Shown here: in pieces, positions 35,289 to 43,173 of the stretch
How positions within the stretch are numbered: position 1 is the first letter of the stretch
Layout of the letters: each line of letters begins with the position of its first letter
Assembly: GCA_944323145.1 (NCBI GenBank)
Contig: CALURJ010000001.1
Span: 62,001 to 126,000 of the forward strand
Length of the DNA: 64,000 nt
Direction of reading: 5' to 3'
Source: Candidatus Gastranaerophilales bacterium
Lineage (GTDB): Bacteria > Cyanobacteriota > Vampirovibrionia > Gastranaerophilales > Gastranaerophilaceae
Notes under the pieces: model-generated
What the model was told of the DNA's origin: nothing
Seen by the model: only the letters and a program-made list of their open reading frames with translations
Database searches by the model: none
Program-made: the position numbers and the translations under genes

Positions 35289-36641
35289 ATGGTTAAAATT
35301 AATTCTGATATTTCTATCAAAAATGAAATGTTAAAGAGTTTAAAAGAATCGCAATCTTTAGAGCATAGTTCTTCGTCTATATTTAGTAAAAGTGGTAAAG
35401 TTATTTCAAAATCACAAACTATTGATATTGATGTAAAAGATAAAAAACTATCAGAGTTAATTTCAGGCAATTATGATGTATTATCGTCTATTGATTGGAA
35501 AACATCTGAAGGAACGCAGCAATTTTTAGATATATCAGAAAAATTTATTTCTGTAACCGGCAAATCTTTATATGATGAAATGATTTCAAGATATGAAGCA
35601 GGCAAGATTTCTAAAGATAATTTACAAAAAAATCTGAAAATTTTATTAGATATGAGTGAATTTACCCCAAATGATCAAGATTCTGATGATGTATGGACAA
35701 GTTATTATGATTTTCTTGATTTAAAAGATATTGTTTTGTCGGATAATTTTAACATCGAGGATTTAAAAAATATAGACTACAATAACTATTTTAATAAGGT
35801 TACCAGACCTTATGCTGAAAAATTTATAAAACAAAATGAAGAAATTGCTATAAATGCCCGAAAGGCTAAACTGCTCAGTAGTTATGATGTCTCAAAGAGC
35901 CAGATTGCGCCTTTACTTCCTAAAATTACAAATATCAAAACTGATGATAATACAATAATTCAAAAGTTTAATGATAAGGAATATCAAATAAATTATAGTG
36001 ATGATGCAATTAATGTTAGTGATGGAAATAAGCAATATGTAATTGAATTCAAAAAATTGTTATCTCAGATAAATGATGAAAATGATAAAAATTCTGTAAA
36101 AAAAATGATAGAGGGGCTTTCTGCGCCTGTATTAATTGATTTGGCTGTAGAGATAGATACGATAAAAGTATGCAATGACCCTGACAGTGCTACCTATGCC
36201 CAATATGACGGTAAAGATAATGTTATAACCATAAATTTGGCAAAAAAGGATGAAAAAAATGCAGTATTTGCATTAGCTCATGAAATAGGCCATTCCCTAG
36301 ATTTTTCAAAGCATGAGGATAGAAATATGGTAACATTTGGATTTAATCAGCAATTTCTTGAAATTGCAAGAAATGAAATGACAAAATTAGATGGCAAAGA
36401 AGATTATGAAAAGCAATATGCGACAACAAATCCGGTTGAAATGTTTGCTGAGTGCTATACCCTTCTTAATATGGGCAGCTCTGCTGATTCAAATTATGTG
36501 CTGGCTACTTATTTCCCTAAAACAGTGGGGTATGTAAAAAAACAAATTGAAAAACAAAGAAATCTCCCTGAAAATGAACGAAATTTCATTGGACGAGACT
36601 CTTCATTACATGAAAGATTGAGAGATAATCCTTCTTGGTAA
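35289..36641 (+). CDS. Putative zinc metalloprotease with HEIGH motif, lethal-factor-like C-terminal domain
   Basis: This 450-residue protein has no signal peptide. Residues 1-280 are Lys/Asp/Ser-rich, largely helical and unassigned. The C-terminal 170 residues carry HEIGH (331-335) after a hydrophobic helix, and downstream TNPVEMFAECYTLL (about 380-393), whose Glu388 could be the third zinc ligand, as in the ATLF/Pro-Pro endopeptidase zincin group. Family placement rests on these two motifs only. Its context (Asn/Lys-rich composition, tRNA cluster 18 bp downstream) suits an accessory gene. Confidence 0.7.
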   Translation: MVKINSDISIKNEMLKSLKESQSLEHSSSSIFSKSGKVISKSQTIDIDVKDKKLSELISGNYDVLSSIDWKTSEGTQQFLDISEKFISVTGKSLYDEMISRYEAGKISKDNLQKNLKILLDMSEFTPNDQDSDDVWTSYYDFLDLKDIVLSDNFNIEDLKNIDYNNYFNKVTRPYAEKFIKQNEEIAINARKAKLLSSYDVSKSQIAPLLPKITNIKTDDNTIIQKFNDKEYQINYSDDAINVSDGNKQYVIEFKKLLSQINDENDKNSVKKMIEGLSAPVLIDLAVEIDTIKVCNDPDSATYAQYDGKDNVITINLAKKDEKNAVFALAHEIGHSLDFSKHEDRNMVTFGFNQQFLEIARNEMTKLDGKEDYEKQYATTNPVEMFAECYTLLNMGSSADSNYVLATYFPKTVGYVKKQIEKQRNLPENERNFIGRDSSLHERLRDNPSW

Positions 36642-36658
36642 ATATAATAAATAATAAA

Positions 36659-36741
36659 TGGGCAGGGGTGGATTCGAACCACCGTAGTCTCGCGACGGCA
36701 GATTTACAGTCTGCTCCCTTTAGCCACTCGGGCACCTACCC
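36659..36741 (-). tRNA. tRNA-Tyr (GTA)
   Basis: The minus strand folds with a 7-bp acceptor stem (GGGTAGG with CCTGCCC, one G-T), anticodon loop CTGTAAA, a long variable arm as expected for bacterial tRNA-Tyr, and the T-loop GTTCGAATC. Discriminator A; CCA is not encoded. Confidence 0.95.
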
Positions 36742-36759
36742 TTATTAAATTTTCAAAAA

Positions 36760-36831
36760 TGCCTTTGACGGGATTTGAACCCGTGGCCTCTCCCTTACCA
36801 AGGGAGTGCGCTACCCCTGCGCCACAAAGGC
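36760..36831 (-). tRNA. tRNA-Thr (GGT)
   Basis: The acceptor stem GCCTTTG/CAAAGGC is perfect. The anticodon loop reads TTGGTAA and the T-loop GTTCAAATC. Discriminator A; CCA is not encoded. It lies between tRNA-Tyr and a degenerate copy of its own 5' half. Confidence 0.95.
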
Positions 36832-36846
36832 TCAAATTTTTCTCTG

Positions 36847-36924
36847 TACCAAGGGAGTGCTGCTACCCTCCCTCCACTCAACAACATTTAGTTGTTTCGC
36901 GGAGCCTTGCCACAAAGGCTCAAA
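36847..36924 (-). pseudogene. Degenerate tRNA-Thr (GGT) 5'-half copy with an insertion
   Basis: On the minus strand this repeats the tRNA-Thr 5' end (GCCTTTGTGGC), is interrupted by about 40 nt containing a small hairpin (AACAAC/GTTGTT), then resumes with GGGTAGC and the anticodon arm up to CTCCCTTGGTA. The 3' half is missing. It is not a functional tRNA; it looks like a duplicated, interrupted remnant. Confidence 0.75.
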
Positions 36925-36949
36925 TACTACTTTGATTTTCATTAAAATT

Positions 36950-37021
36950 AGCCGGCAATAGGAATCGAACCTACAACCTACGGTTTACAAAACCGTTGCT
37001 CTACCATTGAGCTATGCCGGC
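36950..37021 (-). tRNA. tRNA-Thr (TGT)
   Basis: The minus strand has acceptor stem GCCGGCA/TGCCGGC, anticodon loop TTTGTAA and T-loop GTTCGATTC. Discriminator T; CCA is not encoded. It is the first gene of the Thr-Thr-Tyr cluster. Confidence 0.95.
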
Positions 37022-37037
37022 GTCAGTCACATGTCTT

Positions 37038-37066
37038 ATTTTATTAAGAAAAAACTTGAATGTCAA
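37038..37066 (-). promoter_or_regulatory. Promoter of the Thr-Thr-Tyr tRNA cluster
   Basis: On the minus strand TTGACA (37066-37061) and TAAAAT (37043-37038) are separated by 17 bp, 16 bp before tRNA-Thr (TGT). Confidence 0.82.
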
Positions 37067-37124
37067 TAGTTTTTATTCTGTTTGATTTATAATAATTTTA
37101 AAGAATAATTTAAGGAAGGATAAA

Positions 37125-37466
37125 ATGATTAGATTTATAGCCCCGATTTTATTATTAACTGTTTCAAATATTTTTATGACTTTTGCATGGTACGGACACT
37201 TAAAGCATAAATCTGCTGCTCTGTGGGCAGTAATCCTTATAAGTTGGGGGATTGCATTTTTTGAATACTGTTTTCAGGTTCCAGCGAACAGAATAGGCAG
37301 CTATGTTTATTCTGCCGCACAGTTAAAAACGATACAGGAAATTATCACTCTTGTTGTTTTCAGTTTTTTTTCAGTTTTGTATTTGAAAGAAGAATTCAGA
37401 TGGAATTATCTTGTCGGATTTATTTTAATTGTATTTGCAGCATTTTTTATATTTAAGAAATGGTAA
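37125..37466 (+). CDS. DUF486 / DMT-like small membrane protein
   Basis: This 113-residue protein has four hydrophobic helices and the family segment FAWYGHLK (near 20-27) plus FEYCFQVPANRIGS (near 46-59). DUF486 proteins resemble half-size drug/metabolite transporters; substrate and physiological role are unknown. It is a single gene with AAGGAAGG upstream, placed between tRNA genes transcribed the other way. Confidence 0.86.
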   Translation: MIRFIAPILLLTVSNIFMTFAWYGHLKHKSAALWAVILISWGIAFFEYCFQVPANRIGSYVYSAAQLKTIQEIITLVVFSFFSVLYLKEEFRWNYLVGFILIVFAAFFIFKKW

Positions 37467-37482
37467 AAGTTTTATTAAAAAA

Positions 37483-37632
37483 GTGGAAGACAGGACTGTC
37501 TTGTTCGTTCGCGTTTAACAGGACTAGGGTTGACATCTGCAATGCTTTTAGCATTTTGCCGTCAAGCCTACGCCTTCAGCTCACTCACGTTCGAACCTAA
37601 GACAAAGCTTTGCTTTGTGGTTCTCGTCCCTT
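37483..37632 (-). repeat. tRNA-Gly-proximal degenerate element (copy B)
   Basis: This GC-richer stretch lies just downstream of tRNA-Gly (CCC). On the minus strand it begins with GTTCGAACG and GAGTGAGCTGAAGGC, contains short hairpins (AAAGC/GCTTT, ATGC/GCAT) and ends in AGTCCTGTCTTCCAC, which matches the tRNA's own 3' end at 13 of 16 positions. The related copy A lies downstream of tRNA-Gly (GCC). No coding frame is seen. Confidence 0.55.
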
Positions 37633-37661
37633 TTCAACATATTTATTATTCATAATAAAAA

Positions 37662-37733
37662 AGCGGAAGACGGGACTCGAACCCGCGACGTCAACCTTGG
37701 GAAGGTTGCATTCTACCACTGAATTACTTCCGC
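37662..37733 (-). tRNA. tRNA-Gly (CCC)
   Basis: The acceptor stem is GCGGAAG/CTTCCGC, the anticodon loop TTCCCAA, and the T-loop GTTCGAGTC. Discriminator T, usual for bacterial tRNA-Gly; CCA is not encoded. Confidence 0.95.
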
Positions 37734-37758
37734 AATTATTTTAATCTTGAACGTTGTA

Positions 37759-37787
37759 ATTCTATCAAATACGAAAAAATCATGCAA
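37759..37787 (-). promoter_or_regulatory. Promoter of tRNA-Gly (CCC)
   Basis: On the minus strand TTGCAT (37787-37782) and TAGAAT (37764-37759) are separated by 17 bp, 25 bp before the tRNA. Confidence 0.75.
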
Positions 37788-37819
37788 GTAAAAATTTTTA
37801 GGGAACATATTATTTTTCC

Positions 37820-37848
37820 TTGACAAAATGTATAAAAATTTTTAATCT
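37820..37848 (+). promoter_or_regulatory. Probable promoter of the kelch-like gene
   Basis: A consensus TTGACA at 37820-37825 and TAATCT at 37843-37848 are separated by 17 bp; the -10 match is moderate. Confidence 0.5.
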
Positions 37849-37884
37849 TTTATATGTGATGAGAATTGGAGTTTATTGTAGGTT

Positions 37885-39213
37885 ATGGTAATTTATAAAA
37901 AAATATTTTTATTAATATTAATTTTAGGTTTTTATTTGCTACTCCCATCTAATGTATCTGCATTTGATTATAAAAACGGTCATTTTGAAAAAATAAATAC
38001 AGATTATCCTTTGGGGCTTCCTGTTCAATTAAATGACGGCAGAGTATTTATAATTTCTGATGATAGTATTATAAATTTTGATTCGGATACTAATAAATTT
38101 AAGAAAATTGCAACTCTTAATACTGCGATTGATAAGCATGATAATACTAAAGCTATAGGATTAAATCAAAATAAAATTTTGTTTATAGCACCTTTATTTA
38201 ACAAACCTTCAGAACAGTTTGAACGCGAAATTTATTGGTTAATTCTTAATGATTTATATAAATATAAATCATTATTTTTCAGGGATAAAGATATTAGTTC
38301 AACTAGAGAAGCTTGGCGTGCATACAAACAATTACCTGAAACTGAAAAAGAAAAAATTTATTTACCTTATTTGAAAAAAGATTTCAATTTATTGAAAAAA
38401 TATTATGATTATATTGAGGATTATAAAAAATCGATGTATGCTCAATTATTTGATATTGATTCATATAATTTTGAATACACTGGCAAATTAAATTTAAGAA
38501 GGCGGCATGCAAAAAAAGTTTTATTAAAAGATGGTAGTGTTCTTTTATTTGGCGGTTTTGTTCAAAGAGATAATTCTATACCTATCGGGATTAGTGATTC
38601 AGGTATGTATAGAAAAGCAAGTGTATTTGAATTATATAACCCTGATACCAAGGAGTTTTCGCTTATAAAATCCCCTAAAATTTTTAATAATATAAATGAT
38701 TTGTTTATTTATAATGATAATTTATTAATTGTAGCTGATAACAGATTTTATTTATATAATTTACACACACATAAATTAAGAGAATCAAAGTGTGAAGTTA
38801 ATGGTATGAATTTTCTTCAATTGGGTAATGGGGATATTGTTTTTGTGAGTAATATTTTTGATAAATTTAGAAACCACATGATTTTAAAGCGATATAATCC
38901 AGAAAAAGATACAATTGTTGAACTTGGCAAGCTGATTGTTCCGCGGGGAGAAGCTTATTTATATAATATGACATTATTGCCGGATGGAAATATTTTAGTT
39001 AACGGTGGGCAAAATATTGAAAAATCCGGTAATTTTTCAGGAGATGCTATATATGAAAACCGTACTGAGATATTTAGTCCTGAAACCGGGGAATCTGTAT
39101 TAATAAAAAATATGCCGTATAAAAAGCCCGGAGGGTATTCTGTCGTTTTAAATGATGGACGAATATTATTGTACTTTGGTAAAAATGCTTGTTTATATGT
39201 CCCCAAAAAATAA
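37885..39213 (+). CDS. Exported kelch/beta-propeller-like protein
   Basis: A signal peptide (1-27, ending VSA) is followed by a 415-residue domain with repeated strand units of the type LNDGRVFIISD, LLKDGSVLLFGGF, LLPDGNILVNGG and LNDGRILLYFG. That spacing is characteristic of kelch or WD-like propeller blades. Residues 110-190 are a lysine/tyrosine-rich helical insertion. No catalytic motif is visible. The gene is very AT-rich, has a poor ribosome site, and lies between two tRNA-Gly genes, each followed by a degenerate tRNA-like element, a setting typical of acquired cargo. Confidence 0.7.
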   Translation: MVIYKKIFLLILILGFYLLLPSNVSAFDYKNGHFEKINTDYPLGLPVQLNDGRVFIISDDSIINFDSDTNKFKKIATLNTAIDKHDNTKAIGLNQNKILFIAPLFNKPSEQFEREIYWLILNDLYKYKSLFFRDKDISSTREAWRAYKQLPETEKEKIYLPYLKKDFNLLKKYYDYIEDYKKSMYAQLFDIDSYNFEYTGKLNLRRRHAKKVLLKDGSVLLFGGFVQRDNSIPIGISDSGMYRKASVFELYNPDTKEFSLIKSPKIFNNINDLFIYNDNLLIVADNRFYLYNLHTHKLRESKCEVNGMNFLQLGNGDIVFVSNIFDKFRNHMILKRYNPEKDTIVELGKLIVPRGEAYLYNMTLLPDGNILVNGGQNIEKSGNFSGDAIYENRTEIFSPETGESVLIKNMPYKKPGGYSVVLNDGRILLYFGKNACLYVPKK

Positions 39214-39293
39214 ATTTATATGAACTTTAATGGCTTTGTGCCAAATTTAGAAAAATAAAAAAAAGAATCTGAATTTTAGCCTCTTGTTTATGG

Positions 39294-39412
39294 AGCGGGA
39301 GCCTAGGGGCTTGTCTTGCTCGGCTGGCATGTAACGGCATTCCGCGTTTTGCTAATGTGATTTCTTTGCAACCGCAAAAACGCTCCAGCCTCAGCTCCCT
39401 CGCGCAACTCGC
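39294..39412 (-). repeat. tRNA-Gly-proximal degenerate element (copy A)
   Basis: On the minus strand this GC-rich stretch begins GAGTTGCGCGAGGGAGCTGAGG, holds a tRNA-Gly (GCC)-like anticodon region (GAATGCC then TGCCA), and ends CTAGGCTCCCGCT, matching the 3' end of the real tRNA-Gly (GCC) at about 13 of 17 positions. Architecture and two sequence blocks (GAGnGAGCTGA; CGAnCAAGACA) are shared with copy B. Confidence 0.55.
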
Positions 39413-39443
39413 AAAAAGGCTTCTTCTAGCCGCTATCTCAACA

Positions 39444-39486
39444 AATTAAAAGACCGTTAGAACTAAAGTCCTACGGTCTTTTAATT
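39444..39486 (-). terminator. Intrinsic terminator of tRNA-Gly (GCC)
   Basis: A perfect 14-bp stem (AATTAAAAGACCGT with ACGGTCTTTTAATT) around a 15-nt loop starts right after the tRNA 3' end and is followed by T-rich sequence on the minus strand. Confidence 0.9.
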
Positions 39487-39558
39487 AGCGGGAGACGAGG
39501 CTCGAACTCGCGACATCCTCCTTGGCAAGGAGGCATTCTACCACTGAATTACCCCCGC
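39487..39558 (-). tRNA. tRNA-Gly (GCC)
   Basis: The acceptor stem GCGGGGG/CTCCCGC has one G-T pair, the anticodon loop reads TTGCCAA, and the T-loop is GTTCGAGCC. Discriminator T; CCA is not encoded. Confidence 0.95.
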
Positions 39559-39574
39559 ATCGGGTTACTTTTTT

Positions 39575-39602
39575 ATTATACATGAGCAATTTTTTTTTGC
39601 AA
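39575..39602 (-). promoter_or_regulatory. Promoter of tRNA-Gly (GCC)
   Basis: On the minus strand TTGCAA (39602-39597) and TATAAT (39580-39575) are separated by 16 bp, 16 bp before the tRNA. Confidence 0.8.
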
Positions 39603-39616
39603 GTCTTTTTTCAAAT

Positions 39617-42600
39617 TTATACAGGAATTGCTTCTTCCTGTTCATTATCGCTGCTGTCCATAGAGCGAATTTCAATTTCAAGCCTGTCATTAAACTGTTT
39701 TTTCAGCATGTTTACAAGATCATTTGTACTTTCAACCCAGAAAACCGAAGCTGTAAGTATTTTTACATCTTCATCATAATCCTTTATTTTTATCATTACC
39801 GGATCTGAACCTGAATGGTGGCACAAAATATTTTTCAGAAGCATCAGCTCCTCATATTTAAACTCATCAAGCAATTTTATTGTAAATATGTTGGAATTAT
39901 CAACAGTTTTTACATTTTCCACTATAAGTGAAGGCGGTTCATCGTCAGAGCGTCTGTTTACTTTACCTGATATAATAACACGCTGCTCACTTTGCAGATA
40001 ATCTCCGTATTCTGCTATTTTTCCGTTGAAAGCAATAACTTCAATTTTCCCTGACAAATCTTCAACATTTATAAATCTTATAAATTTTGTCGGATCTTTT
40101 TTGGTCGGAATTTGTCTGACTGAAGTAATAAGTCCGCATATAGTTACTATTTTGTCATTTGGAAGATCATGAATTTCTGTGATTTTATGTGTCATTAAAA
40201 ACGGTAATTTATCTCTTATTGTAGAAAGAGGGTGGCTTGTTACATAAAAACCAAGGAATTCTTTTTCAAAATTTTGAAGAGTTCTTGCATCATATTCTTC
40301 ATCAGAGCCTGCAAGTTGGAATTTTGCATCATCAATTTCCGCGGTGTCGCCAAGCATGTCAAATAAACTTCCCTGGCCGGATTCTTTTGCTTTGGATTCT
40401 TTTGAGGCGGTGGAGGTTATATATTCAATATTATCCCAGAGCTGTTTACGGCTTTTTTCAATTGATGCAAATGCACCTGCTTTAATCAGACCTTCAAGAG
40501 TTTTTTTATTTGAACATTTTGTATCAAGGCGTTTTATATAATCATAAATCGATTTAAAATCGCCGTTTGCTTCGCGTTCTTTAATAATTTCTTCAATAAC
40601 GCCTTCCCCGACCTGCTTAATTGATGCAAGCCCGAAGCGAATGTCATGCCCGTCTGGTGCGTATTCAAGATAAGATTTGTTAATATCAGGAGGGAGAACT
40701 TTTATACCGTATTTTAAAGCTTCCTCAATATAAGCCTGTGTTTTGTCCTGATCTCCTGCAACACTTGAAAGAAGTGCCGATAAATATTCAACGGGGTAGT
40801 GGCATTTTAAATAAGCCGTCTGGTATGCAACAAATGCATAGGCGGATGAATGTGCACGGTTAAAACAGTATTGTGCGAAGTTTTCGATTTTTTCAAACAA
40901 GTCTTCGGCATCTTCTTTTTTCATGCCGTATTTTGCAGAACCTTCAACAAGTTTTCCTTTTTGAGCGGCCATTGCGGCAGGGTCTTTGTGCCCCATCATA
41001 CGACGAACCTGATCTGCCTGCCCCAGTGAATAATCTGCCATTACCTGAAAGATTTGCATAATCTGTTCCTGATAAACCATGGTACCATATGTGTCTTTCA
41101 GGATAGGTTCAAGTCTCGGGTGTGCGTATGTAATTGCTTGTCGTCCATGTTTTCTTTCTACGAAATCGTCAACCATGCCCGAACCTAGAGGCCCTGGTCT
41201 GAATAATGCAACTAAAGCACCCAAATCTTCAAATACGTCAGGTTTTAGTTTTTTTACCAAACTTGTCATGCCGGAAGATTCCAACTGGAATACTCCGACT
41301 GTTTCTCCGCGTACAAGCATGTCATAAGTCGGTTTATCATCAAGTGGAATATGGTTAATATCCACATCAATTCCCTGACATCTTTTAACCAGTTTGACGG
41401 TTTTGTGTATCATTGTAAGGTTTCTAAGTCCGAGGAAGTCCATTTTCAGAAGCTTCATCTTCTCTAAGATTTCTCTGTGGTATTGAGTTATGATAATTCC
41501 GTCTTTTGAAGGCTGGACAGGTACAATCTGGTCAAGTGGTTTGTAAGAAATTATAACCCCTGCTGCGTGCATGCCAATACCGCATTTTACACCCTCAACA
41601 CATTTTGCGGTATCTATTACGCGTTTGATTTCTGGATCTGTATCGTAGAGGTTTTTGAGTTCAGAACCTTCAATCATTGAGCCTTCAATTGTATCTTCAA
41701 TTAAAGATGCTGTCTTGTTACTCTTTGCGTATTCCATTCCGAATACTCTTGCAACACTTTTGAATGCGTTGCGTGCAGCGAGCGTATTGAACGTAATAAT
41801 CTGGCAGACTTTGTCTTCGCCGTATTTTTTTACAACGTAATCAATAACTTCGCCGCGTTTTTCAATACAAAAGTCCGTATCAATATCAGGCATGCTGAAA
41901 CGTTCAGGGTTCAAAAATCTTTCGAACAACAGATGATGGCGGATAGGGTCAAGATCTGTTATATCAAGAGCATACGCAACGACAGAACCTGCTGCGGATC
42001 CTCTTCCGGGGCCCACAGGAATATCATGAGTTTTTGCATAATGAATAAAATCCCATGTTATTAAGAAGTATGCGGAAAATCCCATTTTTTCAATAATGCT
42101 TAATTCATATTGAACACGCTCTTTTAGTTCCGGCGTAATATTTTCTTCTCCGTATTTTCTTTTTAACCCCTGTTGTACAAGTTCCTCAAGGTATGAATCT
42201 GTCGTGTGATTTGGAGGCACTGGAAAATCTGGCAGCGGAGCTTCCCATTTAATTGTTACATGGCACTGTTCTGCTATATCTACTGTATTTTTTATGCATT
42301 CGTCAAAGGTTTCAGAATCCATCCATTTGAAGGCATCACGCATCTCAGAAACAGTTTTTACATAAAACTCGTTATTCGGAAAATGAAAACGGTTTTCTTC
42401 ATCTTTCATTGACTGAGTCTGCATGCAGAGAAGTGTGTCATGCCAGTCGGCATCTTCTTTCCTCAAATAATGTGAGTCGTTTGTAATAATCATTTTAATG
42501 CCGAGCTCTTTGGCAATTTTTATTAAATCAGGATTGGTTCGTTTCTGATCATCCAATCCGTGGTCTTGTAATTCAATATAGTAATCATCGCCAAACAGAT

Positions 42601-43096
42601 CTTTGTATCTTTGAGCAACTGCTTTAGCTTCTTCGTAATCGCCTTTTAAAAGGTTTTGCAGAACTTCTCCGCCAAGACAGGCAGAGCAGCATATAATTCC
42701 TTCGTGATGTTCTTTAAGCAGTTCAAAATTTATTCTCGGCTTCATGTAAAAACCTTTGCAGGCAGCGTCTGATGCAAGTTTTACAAGGTTCATGTAGCCT
42801 TCGTTATTTTTTGCAAGAAGTATAAGGTGATATCTGGGGTTGTTATTTGGATCGTGTTCCGTTATATCGCCGTTATGTACATAGAATTCACAGCCTATAA
42901 TTGGTTTTATACCTGCTTCTTTTGCTTCCAGATATAAGTCAAGCGCACCGTACATAACCCCGTGATCAGTTACGGCAACTGCCGGCATGTTATGTTCTTT
43001 TGCAAATTTACAAAGATCTTTCAGTTTAATTGCACCGTCAAGGAGTGAAAATTCACTGTGCAGGTGAAGCGGTACAAATTGAGTATTATTATCCAT
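39617..43096 (-). CDS. dnaE: DNA polymerase III subunit alpha
   Basis: This is the replicative polymerase. The 1159-residue protein has an N-terminal PHP domain (about 5-275; HLHSEFSLLDG, VTDHG), the palm with catalytic aspartates in MPDIDTDF (near 400), KMDFLGLRN (near 560), the thumb/finger domains, an HhH region near 860-900 and an OB-fold (about 990-1065; KIVTICGLITSV). It is DnaE1-type, with no PolC-like exonuclease and no intein. It follows two WYL-type regulator genes on the same strand after 77 bp. Confidence 0.96.
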   Translation of the reverse strand: MDNNTQFVPLHLHSEFSLLDGAIKLKDLCKFAKEHNMPAVAVTDHGVMYGALDLYLEAKEAGIKPIIGCEFYVHNGDITEHDPNNNPRYHLILLAKNNEGYMNLVKLASDAACKGFYMKPRINFELLKEHHEGIICCSACLGGEVLQNLLKGDYEEAKAVAQRYKDLFGDDYYIELQDHGLDDQKRTNPDLIKIAKELGIKMIITNDSHYLRKEDADWHDTLLCMQTQSMKDEENRFHFPNNEFYVKTVSEMRDAFKWMDSETFDECIKNTVDIAEQCHVTIKWEAPLPDFPVPPNHTTDSYLEELVQQGLKRKYGEENITPELKERVQYELSIIEKMGFSAYFLITWDFIHYAKTHDIPVGPGRGSAAGSVVAYALDITDLDPIRHHLLFERFLNPERFSMPDIDTDFCIEKRGEVIDYVVKKYGEDKVCQIITFNTLAARNAFKSVARVFGMEYAKSNKTASLIEDTIEGSMIEGSELKNLYDTDPEIKRVIDTAKCVEGVKCGIGMHAAGVIISYKPLDQIVPVQPSKDGIIITQYHREILEKMKLLKMDFLGLRNLTMIHKTVKLVKRCQGIDVDINHIPLDDKPTYDMLVRGETVGVFQLESSGMTSLVKKLKPDVFEDLGALVALFRPGPLGSGMVDDFVERKHGRQAITYAHPRLEPILKDTYGTMVYQEQIMQIFQVMADYSLGQADQVRRMMGHKDPAAMAAQKGKLVEGSAKYGMKKEDAEDLFEKIENFAQYCFNRAHSSAYAFVAYQTAYLKCHYPVEYLSALLSSVAGDQDKTQAYIEEALKYGIKVLPPDINKSYLEYAPDGHDIRFGLASIKQVGEGVIEEIIKEREANGDFKSIYDYIKRLDTKCSNKKTLEGLIKAGAFASIEKSRKQLWDNIEYITSTASKESKAKESGQGSLFDMLGDTAEIDDAKFQLAGSDEEYDARTLQNFEKEFLGFYVTSHPLSTIRDKLPFLMTHKITEIHDLPNDKIVTICGLITSVRQIPTKKDPTKFIRFINVEDLSGKIEVIAFNGKIAEYGDYLQSEQRVIISGKVNRRSDDEPPSLIVENVKTVDNSNIFTIKLLDEFKYEELMLLKNILCHHSGSDPVMIKIKDYDEDVKILTASVFWVESTNDLVNMLKKQFNDRLEIEIRSMDSSDNEQEEAIPV

Positions 43097-43173
43097 ACTT
43101 TAATACTACCACAGCTAACTTTTAAAAATAAATTGAATGTTAAAGAATGTAATTTTTTCTCTGATTTAACAAT

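Noticed and set aside
36841-36940. A sixth functional tRNA gene
   Set aside because: The 3' half and T-arm are missing and the D-arm is interrupted by about 40 nt.
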